Assembly: GCA_029237695.1 (NCBI GenBank)
Contig: CM055268.1
Span: forward strand, 54,025,131-54,089,130
Reading direction: 5' to 3'
From: Conchocele bisecta
Lineage: Eukaryota; Mollusca; Bivalvia; Lucinida; Thyasiridae
DNA: 64,000 nucleotides
Every line of letters starts with the position of its first letter. Position 1 is the first letter of the stretch. This document shows, piece after piece, positions 18,825 to 29,244 of this stretch. A program made the position numbers and the translations under genes. Under the pieces are notes generated by a model that did not search any database, was not told where the DNA came from, and saw only the letters and a program-made list of their open reading frames with translations.

Positions 18825-21163
18825 ATGGGTAAGGGTGATCCTCCCAAGGCAGTGGCCGGCCAGAAAACTCTGGGCTGTGGCCACAAGGCGGGAACATGGG
18901 ATTCGCACGAAATCATATGTTTCCGTTGTTGTCAAAAACAGAATGGCTGTTCACAAGATAAGCCATGCTATGTTGCGGCTCGTTGAGGGCCGAAAACATG
19001 GTCGCAAACGCTATCAATTCGCTCTTATGCAGATAAGAGGAAGATAGCCCAGCCCTGGGCAGGATAACGAAACTTAACGTTTCGAAGTCCACGCCCAGTT
19101 CGCACAGTTCCACACGTTCGAAGGTGACGGGGTCACGGTTCTGGATTTCTCGCAACCCACTGAACCGGCTCTGGGTTTATCGCAACCCACTGAGCTCCTT
19201 CGTACGCAGGGTACCCTACCGCAAAAACCGTACACGGCATCCGGCCAGCGGAATTTGCAACAGGGTGACTCGGCTCTGGGTTTCTCGCAACCCACTGAGC
19301 AGGTTCTGGGTTTCCCGCAACCCACTGAGCCACGTCAGGGTGTTCCACCGGACACCGGACACCGGACACCGGACTCCGGACACCGGACACCGGACACCGG
19401 ACACCGGACACAGGCCATCGGCCACCGGACACCGGACACCGGACACCGGACACCGGACACCGGACACCGGACACCGGACACCGGCCACCGGACACCGGAC
19501 ACCGGACACCGGACACCGGACACCGGACAATACCGGGAATGTCAAGGCTATCGATGCACATGGTGGCGACCACATCGATACCACTGGCTATGCCACGGGG
19601 GAATGTAGTAATATTCCACCGGACACCGGACACCGGACACCGGACACCGGCCACCGGACACCGGATGCCGGACACCGGACGGGTTGGTAGCTCTAGGGCA
19701 AGGTCTAGGGCTACCAGGTCTCCGTCTAGTGGGGAACGTTCTCTGACACGTTCGCCACATAGACATAGCAGACGCAGAGCGACCAGCAAGAGGTATAGAT
19801 CTAGATCTAGTTCCTCTTCTGGTAGCTCGTCGAGCAGTCCGCTGGCGTATAGATCTAGTAAACACAGACATGAGTCTAGATCAAGCCAGTCGAGACGAGA
19901 TCGCCGTAGGCGGCATGAGAGACATAGGTCTCGTTCCCATTTCAGATGATGACAGAGCGTCGTCAAGGGAGCAGACCAAGGGCTTGTTTGTCCTCCATCA
20001 CCATGATGATGGAGGAATTTACTAAGCGAAGTATGCCTAACGTGCCCACGGTCAGCGACGTGTCACCATATCAGGTGGATACGGTCGTACCGCAGGCGAC
20101 GGCACAATGCGAGGATGCTTTTGAGCAATTTGAGCTACCATGGGGTAGTGAGCACTGTGAGGTGGCTACCTCTCTAGGGAGGATAGTGCGCCTTCATATT
20201 CTGAGGCAATACAAGCGGTATACCAGTATCTGCCTCAGGAGGTTTGTCCGCCGCAGCTGGCGACGGTACCAAGGGCGAAATCTCTCTGGGAGGCAGACAA
20301 GGTTATGTCCACCAAAGAGATGCCCAGGCTCCCACAGTCACCCACAGTAGGGGCGCTGTTGGAGGACTTGGCCAGGGCTCAGGGGTCAGAATCCAAGAAA
20401 CTTGGAACGCTGACCCCCAAGAGTTTTTTGGCACAACAGGGGCTCAAGTTTTACACCGCACACACGGAAACTTGGCCCATCAAAACACCAGGCATGGATG
20501 ATACGCCCAAAAGATTGGGGTCTCTAAACCTGCCTATCCAAAATCATCAGAGGTCCTGTTAGACTCCTTGGACGCAAGGGCGAGGTCTCTGGTGGCAATG
20601 GCCTCCCATACAGACTTGTTTCTTGGAGCGGCTAGGGCAGCTATTGAAGCAGGAGACTCCCGAGCGGTGGAGTCACTGCTACAATCATCCGCCAGAGCGG
20701 CGAAGCATGCTATGGCGACAGCGCTGACGATGTCGGCGGACATCGTACTGTCGAAGAGGGATGCGACTCTGGCAGTATCCTCTATCCTACCAGGGCAGGG
20801 TAGGGATACGCTGAGGGCAGCACCACTCCAAGCAAAGACACTTTTTGGGGATAGGTGTGCCCAGGTGGCAACGGCTGACGCTGCCGAGAGGCAGAATCAG
20901 CAATTGGCTAGTCTAGCGATGGCGGCACAAACCAGCGGGTTGCCGGCCAGGAGACAAGCAGGTAAAAGGGGAGGTGTTAAAGCCTCGGCTTCACCTGCCA
21001 ATCCCCACACTTCCGGTACTGGCGGGGTGGGGGGGGGGCGTTCAAACAACCTGTAGCGCCTATTCCTCCACCCCAAACGGGTAGAGGTAGAGGAGGTGCA
21101 CCTCGCGGTAGGAGCAGGGGGAGGGGTTTCTCCCGTGGGAAGCCTCGTGGTGCTTCATGCTAG
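18825..21163 (+). pseudogene. Gag-like region of the DIRS element (frameshifted)
   Basis: From ATG 18825 a 53-codon frame carries a Cys/His cluster (C18, H20, C32, C35, C36, C42, C48) and stops at 18984. 19350-19680 is a 7-bp minisatellite. 19680-19949 is Arg/Ser-rich, like an RS domain. 20190-20562 (frame of 20305) and 20568-21028 continue the helical Gag core: LLEDLARAQ, then HTDLFLGAARAAIEAG and TLRAAPLQAKTLFGD. After a G run at 21029-21038 the frame shifts again into an RGG-type basic tail ending at 21163 (TAG). The assignment rests on position before the RT, the Cys cluster and the basic C-terminus. RNA binding and particle formation are inferred for the family and not shown here. Confidence 0.7.
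19350..19680 (+). repeat. 7-bp minisatellite (CACCGGA)n inside the Gag region
   Basis: CACCGGA repeats run over 19350-19528 and again at 19616-19680, with occasional GGCCACC variants. Because 7 is not a multiple of 3, 21 bp encode a 7-residue HRTPDTG repeat in every frame, so all frames stay open and long shadow ORFs appear on both strands. Confidence 0.9.
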
Positions 21164-21179
21164 GGACGCGCGGGGCGTG

Positions 21180-22580
21180 GGGCGTTCGGGGGTTGGGGGA
21201 ATGGTCCATTACAGACTCCTACCGGCCGTAGGAGGGAGAATATCCGAATTCCTTCAGCAATGGAAGGACATTACGGATTCCAAATGGGCCATTCAGGTGG
21301 TGAGCAAGGGACACTTTATTCCCTTCCACACACAACCCCCCTTGAGATGGTTTCCGCCGAAGTGGGAACCATACAAGAATTCGCTAAAAAGGCAAGCGCT
21401 AGTGTCAGAAGTGCAAGCCTTGTTAGCGAAAAACGCCATCGTGGAAGTAGGAGATTGGCTATCTCCGGGCTTCTACAGCAGGCTTTTCGTTGTACCAAAA
21501 CGAAACGGCAAGCTGCGTCCCGTATTACATCTGTCAGCTGTGAATCTGTTCATTCAGACATATCATTTCAAGATGGAAACGACCCGGTCGATACGACGCA
21601 CTATACGGGTAAACGACTGGGCCGTATCCATCGACCTACAGGACGGTTATCTACATGTACCGATGTGCGCGGCATCTCGGAAGTTCCTACGATTTCTTTC
21701 GGAGGGCCGAGTATATCAGTTTCGTGTCCTACCCTTTGGGATATCCACGGCACCAAGGGTGTTCACGAAACTAATGGAGATAATCGGGGCAGAAGCCAGG
21801 CGGAGAGGTATTTCAATACTTCAATACCTGGACGACTGGCTCCTGCACGATCAGTCGAGGGACACCCTATTGCTCAATCTGAGGGTGTTCTGGGGGCTGA
21901 TAACGATGTTGGGACTCATCCCCAACATAGAGTCGGAACTGATTCCGACTCAGGACTTCTGCTATGTGGGGATGAACTTCCTGACCAGTCAGGGGATAGT
22001 GAGACTGCCGGCAGACAGAGTGGAAAGGACACTGAAATTGGTTTTCAACGTTCTGGACACAATATGTCTGACGGCAAGGGAATTTCTGTCACTGCTGGGG
22101 GGTGCTGAATTCAGCAGCAGATCTTCTTTGTCTCGGTCGGCTACACTTACGACCCCTACAGGTTTTTCTGCTGTTTCACTGGAAACCGCACTATCAATCG
22201 TTAGAGATCTCGATACCGCTGTCAGTACAGTTCAAGCGTCATCTCAGACGATGGGCTCGACGGACGTGGTATCAGGAAGGGGTTCCCATGGCCACGCCGA
22301 TCCCGAGTTGGTGCTCACAACGGACGCGTCCAACTGGGGTTGGGGTGCACATCTGGAACCTCTGGGGCTGATGTTCTCGGGGATTTGGGCAGAGGAGTCG
22401 ATCGGGCTCCACATCAATATGCTCGAGCTAAGAGCAGTATCGCGAGCTTTAGTGGAAGCACTACCCCACGTCAGGGGGAAGTCTGTTCAGGTGGCCACGG
22501 ACAACACTACGGTGGTGGCTTACCTGAACAGGCAGGGAGGAACCCGGTCGATAGACCTTTGCCTGGAGACTCGGGAGTTG
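21180..22580 (+). pseudogene. Reverse transcriptase and RNase H of the DIRS element
   Basis: The open frame runs from 21096; conserved sequence begins near 21180. In the numbering of that frame, the RT motif A aspartate is D180 in SIDLQDGYLHVPM, motif B is LPFGISTAPRVFTKL (212-226), and the catalytic pair D246-D247 lies in QYLDDWLL. RNase H follows with D410 (LVLTTDASNWGWG), E444 (MLELR) and D469 (ATDNTTV). The last RNase H aspartate (ILADYLSR) is in another frame after a shift near 22580. A local shift also occurs at 22094-22101, where LNSAADL and GRLHLRPLQ continue in the frame of 22102 until about 22250. Catalytic residues are intact; the frame is not. Confidence 0.88.
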
Positions 22581-22581
22581 T

Positions 22582-23130
22582 TTGCTATGGTGTCATCGGA
22601 ACGGCATGGTGCTGGTGGCAAGGCACATTACAGGCAAGTCCAATATTCTGGCGGACTACCTGTCGCGGGGGGGGGGGGGTGGTCCCTGTTCTTACCGAAT
22701 GGAGCTTACAGAGAACGTAGCCCATGCGGTAGTCAACAGATGGGGAACAACCCATGTAGACCTGTTCGCAACCAGGTTGAACAACCAGCTACCCATGTAT
22801 GTGTCGCCAGTGCCAGATGCCAGGGCATGGGCGGTCGACGCAATGTCCTTGTCGTGGAACCGAGTGGACGCATACGCGTTTCCGCCATTCGCTCTACTGA
22901 CACAGGTCTTGCAGAAGATCCGCCTGTCGGACTGCAGGGTGACGCTCATAGCTCCATGTTGGCCGAACCGGAGTTGGTTCTCCAGCCTCATAGAGCTGTT
23001 AGTAGAGCGCCCGGTAGTTCTACCAATGTCGCCCGGGATTGTGTCACAGTACTCGGGCAAGACATATCATGCAAATCCGGCCATTCTGAACCTACACGCC
23101 TGGCGACTATCAGGAAGGGTAGGGTCAGAA
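22582..23130 (+). pseudogene. Region downstream of RNase H, conserved in DIRS-group elements
   Basis: In the frame of 22582 the sequence contains the end of RNase H (HITGKSNILADYLSR), then HVDLFATRLNN, DAMSLSWNRVDAYAFPPF, LIAPCWPNRSWFSSLIELL and LNLHAWRLSG. This block is typical of DIRS elements between RNase H and recombinase. In DIRS1 this part of the element has been linked to a Dam-like methyltransferase; I see no catalytic DPPY-type motif here and do not claim activity. A G run at 22669-22679 lies just after the LSR motif. The frame changes again between 23115 and 23140. Confidence 0.7.
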
Positions 23131-24174
23131 AGGACGGATTTTCTCGACAGGCTGCAGAGATCATTGCCAAGGCAAGGCGTCCCTCCACGACAGCCTGTTA
23201 TGACGCGAAGTGGAACGTCTGGGTTAATTGGTGTCAGCGAAGGCCAATTGATCCAGTCAGTCCCACTATAGGAGACGTGGGCGAGTTCCTCAGATATCTG
23301 TTCGAAGAGACGGAAAGCGTCAGCGTCAACTATTAGGGCTACAGATCCGCTTTGGCCAGCTGCTTTAGGTTTAGTGGGCCGACAATCAGTGGTATAGGTA
23401 CTGACCACAGATTGCAGCAATGATTTCTACTTTTCCCGGGAAAGACCACTATCTAGGTCAGTTGCCCCGAAGTGGGATCTTACAGTAGTGCTATGGGCTC
23501 TGGCGCAAGCTCCGTACGAGCCCATGGCACACAGCTCGCTCATGGACTGGTCGATAAAGACTGTGTTTCTCCTAGCCTTCGCTTCAGCGAAAAGAAGAGG
23601 AGAACTGCATGCTTTATCGATAGACGGTGGGAATCTAGTGTTGACTAAGGATTCCTTGACCTTGTGTTGCGAGGCTGGGTTTCTGGCTAAAACCCAGCTT
23701 CCGGGACAAGCACCGCGGCCGTTCGTAATTCCGGCGCTGGCTAAGGCAGGCAAAATAACCGCGACCGAAACTAAGTTATGCACAGTCAGGGCAATCCGGC
23801 ACTACATCTCAATGACCGATTCGTTGAGAGGTAAGCGCACGAAACTATTTATCCCGTGCACCGGTAATCATGACCTGTCGAAGTCGTCAGTGTCCAGATG
23901 GATCTCGATGGCGATAGCGAGAGCGTATCAGTCGTCATCGGGGAAAGCGCGGAAAAGATTGAACGTCAAAGCACATGAGGTAAGAGCAGTGTCTACCTCA
24001 TGGGCTTTTCTCAATGGTATGCCGCTGGACAAAATTATGGCAGCGGCATCATGGAGATCTCAATCAACGTTCGCCCAGTTCTATTTGCGCAAGCTGGACC
24101 GCGCAGAGCGCAGATATCTACAAATTGGGTCCCTTGGTCGCGGCCGGCAGGGTCGTTGCGAGCAGGGAGCCTAA
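23125..24174 (+). pseudogene. Tyrosine recombinase of the DIRS element (frameshifted)
   Basis: The N-terminal core-binding part lies in the frame of 21096 and ends at 23336: RPSTTACYDAKWNVWVNWC and VGEFLRYLFEE. After at least two frame changes near 23330 and 23415, the catalytic domain is open in the frame of 23488 (extending up to about 23430) to 24174. Counting from 23488, Arg I is R37 in RRGELHAL, box II has H163 and R166 in HEVRAVSTSWAF, W189 is in AASWRSQSTF, and the nucleophile is Y199 in FAQFYLRKL. The R-HxxR-W-Y set is complete. It would insert the circular DNA copy without leaving a target duplication. Confidence 0.85.
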
Positions 24175-24919
24175 GGTGTAGAGGACTCACATGGAGTCTC
24201 TGTTAGCATGAACCAGTGGATCTGGGTCATGTTAACAGGATAGGAATGGGTCATAATTAATTTGGAACATTGTCTAAATTATGAGTAATTCACATGACCA
24301 ATTAAGGCCAATTTGAACAAGTATTGGATTCTTAATATGTTTTATCATGTACCTAGTATTGTAAAGTCCGGGTAGGGTACCGGGAATTCCCTGTGCTCCG
24401 GTGCACTATCCGTACTATTTAGCAGCACACTGGAAGCCAGTCATAACAGACATCCAGGGTCCTGGGTTAGGGCTTATATATTAGTACTATGACATAATTT
24501 TGCAAGTATGCTAAGACTATGACATTATATTGTAAATATGCTACCACTCCATGACATTGAACAATGACAGTTATTGACATTCAAAGTTGCACTGTTATTA
24601 CCGTTGCATGTATGCATCACATGGTTACTCATATGCGCACTGGACAATTGGCATTGTGTATAGGAGTGTATTAGCAGCAGTGGGCGAAGCTAGTGAGGGC
24701 AGGCCAGTAGACACGACAGCGGTTCCGAGGGCTCCGACAGTCAACTGGGTGCCGAAAAAAGGGGGGGGGGTGCGTCAGTCGAGAGGGCGCATCTGAGTTC
24801 TACGGATTTGAGGTTAGTAGAATCAATTTATTATACCCAGGGTCAGTATTCACAGCGACAGGTTTATTTGGAGAATCACTTTATTTCTGTATCAGCCTTA
24901 CCCACCTACTAGACGATTC
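24175..24919 (+). other. 3' non-coding part of the DIRS element
   Basis: This is AT-rich sequence between the recombinase stop and the internal complementary region. It contains repeated TATGACATTATATTG-like words (24486-24555) and a GGGGGGGGG run near 24762. No gene is seen. Confidence 0.6.
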
Positions 24920-25000
24920 TAGCAACATATACAGGGAAGTATGATACAGAAATCAGAATTTTTCTAAATAAAATTAGTTTCTGTGAATACTTACCTGTAT
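24920..25000 (+). repeat. Internal complementary region of the DIRS element
   Basis: 24920-24951 is the inverse of the left outer end (18361-18392). 24953-25000 is the inverse of the right outer end (25186-25233). The junction therefore records the sequence of the joined element ends. Confidence 0.88.
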
Positions 25001-25046
25001 GTATTACACACCCACCTCCCGCCCCGCAAGGTAGTTGGTTTCCGTC

Positions 25047-25192
25047 ATAAAGAGGAGGCTTCCTGCCGCGCATGCGCGGACACCGGGCACCTGTCAAAGG
25101 GTAAGTGTAAAGTGCAGTACTGAGTGTGGGATAATAAATTGAGGTTTGGAAAGGAATTTGGACCTATAGTCACGTATAGCAACATATACAGG
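25047..25192 (-). repeat. Right inverted terminal repeat of the DIRS element
   Basis: It is the inverse of 18377-18522 over 146 bp. Confidence 0.9.
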
Positions 25193-25233
25193 TAAATATT
25201 CACAGAAACTAATTTTACTTAGAAAAATTCTGA

Positions 25234-26816
25234 TGTTTGAATGTCGATTGTAGAGCCAGTTGTACATTGGAAGTACCCAGCTCTACATTCAGATTGAACT
25301 GACAATACGAGTTTGAATGTCGATTGCAGAGCCAGCTGTACATTGGAAGTACCCAGCTCTACATTCATATTGAACTGACAACACAAGTTTGAATGTCGAT
25401 TGCAGAGCCAGCTGTACATTGGAAGTACCCAGCTCTACATTCAGATTGAACTGACAATATAAGTTTGAATGTCGATTGCAGAGCCAGCTGTACATTGGAA
25501 GTACCCAGCTCTACATTCAGATTGAACAGAAAATGCGAGTTTGAATGTCGATTGCAGAGCCAGCTGTACATTGGGAATACCCAGCTCTACATTCAGATTC
25601 AACGGAAGATACATGTTTGAATGTTGATTGCAGAGCCAGCTGTACATTGGGAATACCCAGCTCTACATTCAAATTGAACGGACAATACATGTTTCAATGT
25701 CGATTGCAGAGCCAGCTGTACATTGGAAGTACCCAGCTCTACATTCAGAATCAACGGAAAATACATGTTTGAATGTCGATTGCAGAGCCAGCTATACATT
25801 GGAAGTACCCAGCTCTACATTCACATTCAACCGAAAATAAATGTTTGAATGTCGATTGTGGAGCCAGCTGTACATTGGAAGTACCCAGCTGTACATTCAG
25901 ATTGAACTGACAATTCGAGTTTGAATGTCGATTGCAGAGCCAGCTGTACATTGGAAGTACACAGCTCTACATTCAGATTGAACTGATATTACAAGTTTGA
26001 ATGTCGATTGCAGATCCAGCTGTACATTGGAAGTACCCAGCTCTACATTCATATTGAACAGAAAATGCGAGTTTGAATGTCGATTGCAGAGCCAGCTGTA
26101 CATTGGAAGTACCCAGCTCTACATTCAGATTGAACTGACAATACGAGTTTGAATGTCGATTGCAGAGCCAGCTGTACATTGGAAGTATCCAGCTCTACAT
26201 TCAGATTGAACTAACAATATAAGTTTGAATATCGATTGCAGAGCCAGCTGTACATTGGAAGTACACAGCTCTACATTCAGATTGAACTGATATTACAAGT
26301 TTGAATGTCGATTGCAGAGCCAGCTGTACATTGGAAGTATCCAGCTCTACATTCAGATTGAACTGACAATATAAGTTTGAATGTCGATTGCAGAGCCAGC
26401 TGTACATTGGAAGTACACAGCTCTACATTCAGATTGAACAGAAAATGCGAGTTTGAATGTCGATTGCAGATCCAGCTGTACATTGGGAATACCCAGCTCT
26501 ACATTCAGATTCAACGGAAGATATACATGTTTGAAAGTCGATTGCAGAGCCAGCTGTACATTGGGAATACCCAGCTCTACATTCAAATTGAACGGACACT
26601 ACGAGTTTGAATGTCGATTGCAGAGCCAGCTGTACATTGGTAGTACACAGCTCTACATTCAGATTGAACTGACAATACAAGTTTGAATGTCTATTGCAGA
26701 GCCAGCTGTACATTGGCACTAGCCAGCTGTACATTCACTTTGCACTGTAAGTACAAATGTCCATTGCAGAGCCAGCAGCGCATTGGAACTAGCCAGCTGT
26801 TCATTCAAGTTTTCTA
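25234..26816 (+). repeat. 76-bp monomer array, right part
   Basis: About 20 monomers of CAGAGCCAGCTGTACATTGG, ACCCAGCTCTACATTCAGAT and TTGAATGTCGATTG. Many overlapping ORFs of about 68 codons on both strands are repeat shadows spaced exactly 76 bp. The array decays at 26690-26816 before the right arm of the compound element. Confidence 0.9.
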
Positions 26817-27140
26817 CATATCCTAACTTTACAGCTCTACATTCAACTCAACATTCGATTTGAATGTTGATTGTCGATCTGCGATTGCAGTGCTAACTTC
26901 ACACAGCCATAGACATCTTCACTCCGTGAAGATTTCTATGGGGATTTAACATGGGGAAATTTTGCTTTTCGCAATAAAATCAATATTTGACCAAATTTCA
27001 CGAAATAAAAAGAAGGCTCATTCTTAATTTTTCCTTTAATTTAATATTATCAAAAGATATATTGTTTTTGAATTGTCTATATAGCCGTAAAATTTGGGCA
27101 GCTTTCGTGAAACAGACAGTAGATTACTAACTAGAAATCA

Positions 27141-27198
27141 ACTACTGTCTGTTTCACGTTTTTCTGTCGACGAACATTTGGCTATTAATCACATTGAA

Positions 27199-27252
<54 letters not shown>

Positions 27253-27515
27253 GGAGTCAAAAAAACGAAAACATTTGGAAATTGACTCCGAAACCTGGCT
27301 AAATGGCTTGGAAATGATGTTAATTAGAAAACAAAATTTATACAATGTATTTTGAAAATCGGTCCACAAATAAAACACATAGGAAAATCTTTTTTTCGCA
27401 ATAAAGTCAATATTTTTGGGAAGGGAGACTTTTTGTTATTGATGAAAACGTACTTACATTTAATGTGCGTAATGGTCAAAAGTCCGTCGGCAGCAAGATG
27501 TGGAACAGACCGTAC
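27141..27515. repeat. Inverted-repeat element with 51-G tract
   Basis: The left end CTACTGTCTGTTTCACG is inverted near 27505 as GGAACAGACCGTA. The arms carry CATTTGGCTATTAATCACAT. G tract at 27201-27251. It is related to 15028-15475 and stands 20 bp from the right end of the compound element. Confidence 0.6.
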
Positions 27516-27608
27516 TTGGTCAAATTCGTACTTCCCAATAGTGGAATCATCGATATTTAAAAAGAAATACAAGTTTTCTCGTCATATTCTGACAGCAAAA
27601 CACCTGTG

Positions 27609-27850
27609 GGCCGTTTCACTAAACTTCGTACGACTAACATTTTCGTAAGTGCAAAATTATGATAGTCTATAAATTGCACATCAACACTCTTTTCTTGTAA
27701 ACAATTATTGGATTTACATTTAATGAGTATATGCTGCATATGCAGCCTATGCTCAATAAATGTAAATCAATCAATTGAAATTTCTAGACGATCCTAAATT
27801 TGTGCTTACGAACATTTAAGTCGTAAGAAGTTTAGTGAAACGGGCCCCTG
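27609..27850. repeat. Palindromic MITE, GTTTAGTGAAACGGGCCC family
   Basis: GGGCCGTTTCACTAAACTTC at the left, and GAAGTTTAGTGAAACGGGCC then CCTG at the right. GCTGCATATGCAGCCTATGC is at the dyad. Confidence 0.75.
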
Positions 27851-27956
27851 ATACATTTTCTATGTCTCGGTCAGTTAGTAAGTCATCTTCAAGACGACAT
27901 AACTACCACATAAACTACATTCAAATACTTACGTAGACACATTGCGAGATATTGTC

Positions 27957-28268
27957 ATTTATCCCGTCAGCACAGTGTGTATGTGCCGTGAAACACGGTA
28001 CCGTGAAACATTTTTGATATCCTGTCAATACGACCTAATCACTGCGTATGAATATGTGCGGTGACTGTGGTTATTTTTGTTTTGCTTTTTAAAGCCATTT
28101 GTAGGTGTTGACGGGATAAATAGAATAGTAGGTTAGTGCCGTGAATGGGAAAAATATCTGGCGCGGCACGGAAACGGGATATGCTCGGCAGAACCTCGCC
28201 CATCCCGTTTCCTAAGCCTTGCCAGATATTTGTTCCCATTCACGGCACTAACCTACTATTCTCTATTT
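27957..28268 (-). mobile_element. Two-part inverted-repeat element, copy 4 (reverse)
   Basis: It starts TTTATCCCGTCAGCACAG and passes GTGTTGACGGGATAAATAG. The hairpin arms are GTTAGTGCCGTGAATGGGAA and its inverse, and it ends ACCTACTATTCTCTATTTAT. Confidence 0.75.
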
Positions 28269-28712
28269 ATGTGCATGTGACATTTTGCTGACAATTGTTT
28301 CAGTATGTAAGTCGTGTTTACTCATAATGACATCGAAATCTGGCAATCTGTTTTATTATACAACGTATTATTCATGCGCCTTGTTTGGTTATTGTGTTTT
28401 ACCATTACAGTGTAATATAGCGATAACTGTCAGATATAATGGTGCGTATGAAAAAAGTATGTATTGACCTGCCCGTGCTGTTTATCAGCTAGCACACACT
28501 TGAAGTGTTCATTCTGATTGTGGCAGACACGCTCATGTACTGAATAACGAGCAGTCCTGGCTGCATTGTGTTTACTCTGGTCGCAAATGTCTCGAGCCAT
28601 AATTATGTTGCCATTGTGTAGATAAGGTTGCATTTTATAAACTGGCCTCTCAGCCATGGAAGAAACCTTGAAATGTTAGCATGGTCTTATTGAGACTTAT
28701 CATGCTGAATTA
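28269..28712. other. Unassigned sequence
   Basis: No repeat family or gene was recognised. The two short frames at 28285-28467 and 28430-28657 are on opposite strands and overlap. Confidence 0.35.
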
Positions 28713-28880
28713 CAAATTTTCGTCTGCTGTTTATTTTTTATTGTCCATTTTTCTCATCAGAACCATGTTTTGACAACACTTTAGAATCATTTCCAATGTA
28801 AATGATTCTAAAGTGTTGTCAAACCATGTTTTTATTGAGAAAAAGAAACAAAGCATAGATCGACAGCAGACGACAAATTA
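28713..28880. repeat. Palindromic MITE, TTGTCGTCTGCTGTT family
   Basis: The arms are TTTTCGTCTGCTGTTTAT and GACAGCAGACGACAAATTA, with TTTAGAATCATTTCCAATGT at the dyad. Related copies are at 41103-41297 (full), 29022-29098 and 45010-45122 (partial). Confidence 0.7.
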
Positions 28881-29244
28881 CGTTTCCCGCGTTCTAAGGG
28901 CAAAATCAGTATGCGCATTTGCTCAATCCCAGCACACGTGTCCCAGCAGCGTCTACATTATTCGCTATTGACTTTAGGAAACATCTCTCAAGTCGTAACC
29001 CTTAGACCGCTACTCACAACTATTGTCGTCTGCTGTTGCTTTTACATCTTGCCTTATTTATCAATAAAAACATGGTTTGACAGCACTTCAGAAGCGCAGG
29101 CAAAGCATGTTGCCAGGTACACAAGTGTATAAGCTGCTCAGGAACTACACTGGTGAACAGTGGGCGGTTGGTTGGGAGCATGTGAATGGTTAATTTAACG
29201 ATAGTTTTCACCATTAACGGAGTCCCAATATCCCTGAGTTTGCA

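Larger units (their letters stand above)
18361..25233 (+). mobile_element. DIRS-type tyrosine-recombinase retrotransposon, structurally complete, ORFs frameshifted
   Basis: The element is 6873 bp. Inverted terminal repeats of 146 bp are at 18377-18522 and 25047-25192, each with a distinct outer tail (18361-18376 and 25193-25233). The internal complementary region at 24920-25000 is the inverse of the left outer end (32 nt) joined to the inverse of the right outer end (48 nt), the hallmark of DIRS1-like elements that replicate through a circular intermediate. The order inside is Gag-like, RT-RNase H, a conserved downstream region, then tyrosine recombinase. No target duplication is visible, as expected for recombinase-based insertion. 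At least six frame changes make the present sequence non-coding-competent, unless some are sequence errors. Confidence 0.9.
16431..27121. mobile_element. Compound inverted-repeat element with satellite-like interior, carrying a DIRS insertion
   Basis: The left arm 16431-16809 starts GTCTGTTTCACGAAAGCTGC and ends CTGTAAAGTTAGGATATG. The right arm 26817-27120 is its inverse (CATATCCTAACTTTACAGCT to GCTTTCGTGAAACAGAC). Between them lie two iteron arrays and, inside the second, the DIRS-type element 18361-25233. Without the DIRS insert the element would be about 3.8 kb. It has no transposase-like ORF, so it is a foldback-style non-autonomous element of unknown class. Confidence 0.7.

Noticed and set aside
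19133..19966. 277-codon - strand ORF with CPVSGVR repeats
   Set aside because: It is a shadow of the (CACCGGA)n minisatellite and of the + strand Arg/Ser-rich Gag region.
25219..26734. Series of ORFs of about 68 codons on both strands
   Set aside because: They recur every 76 bp with near-identical translations, which is the satellite monomer and not a gene family.
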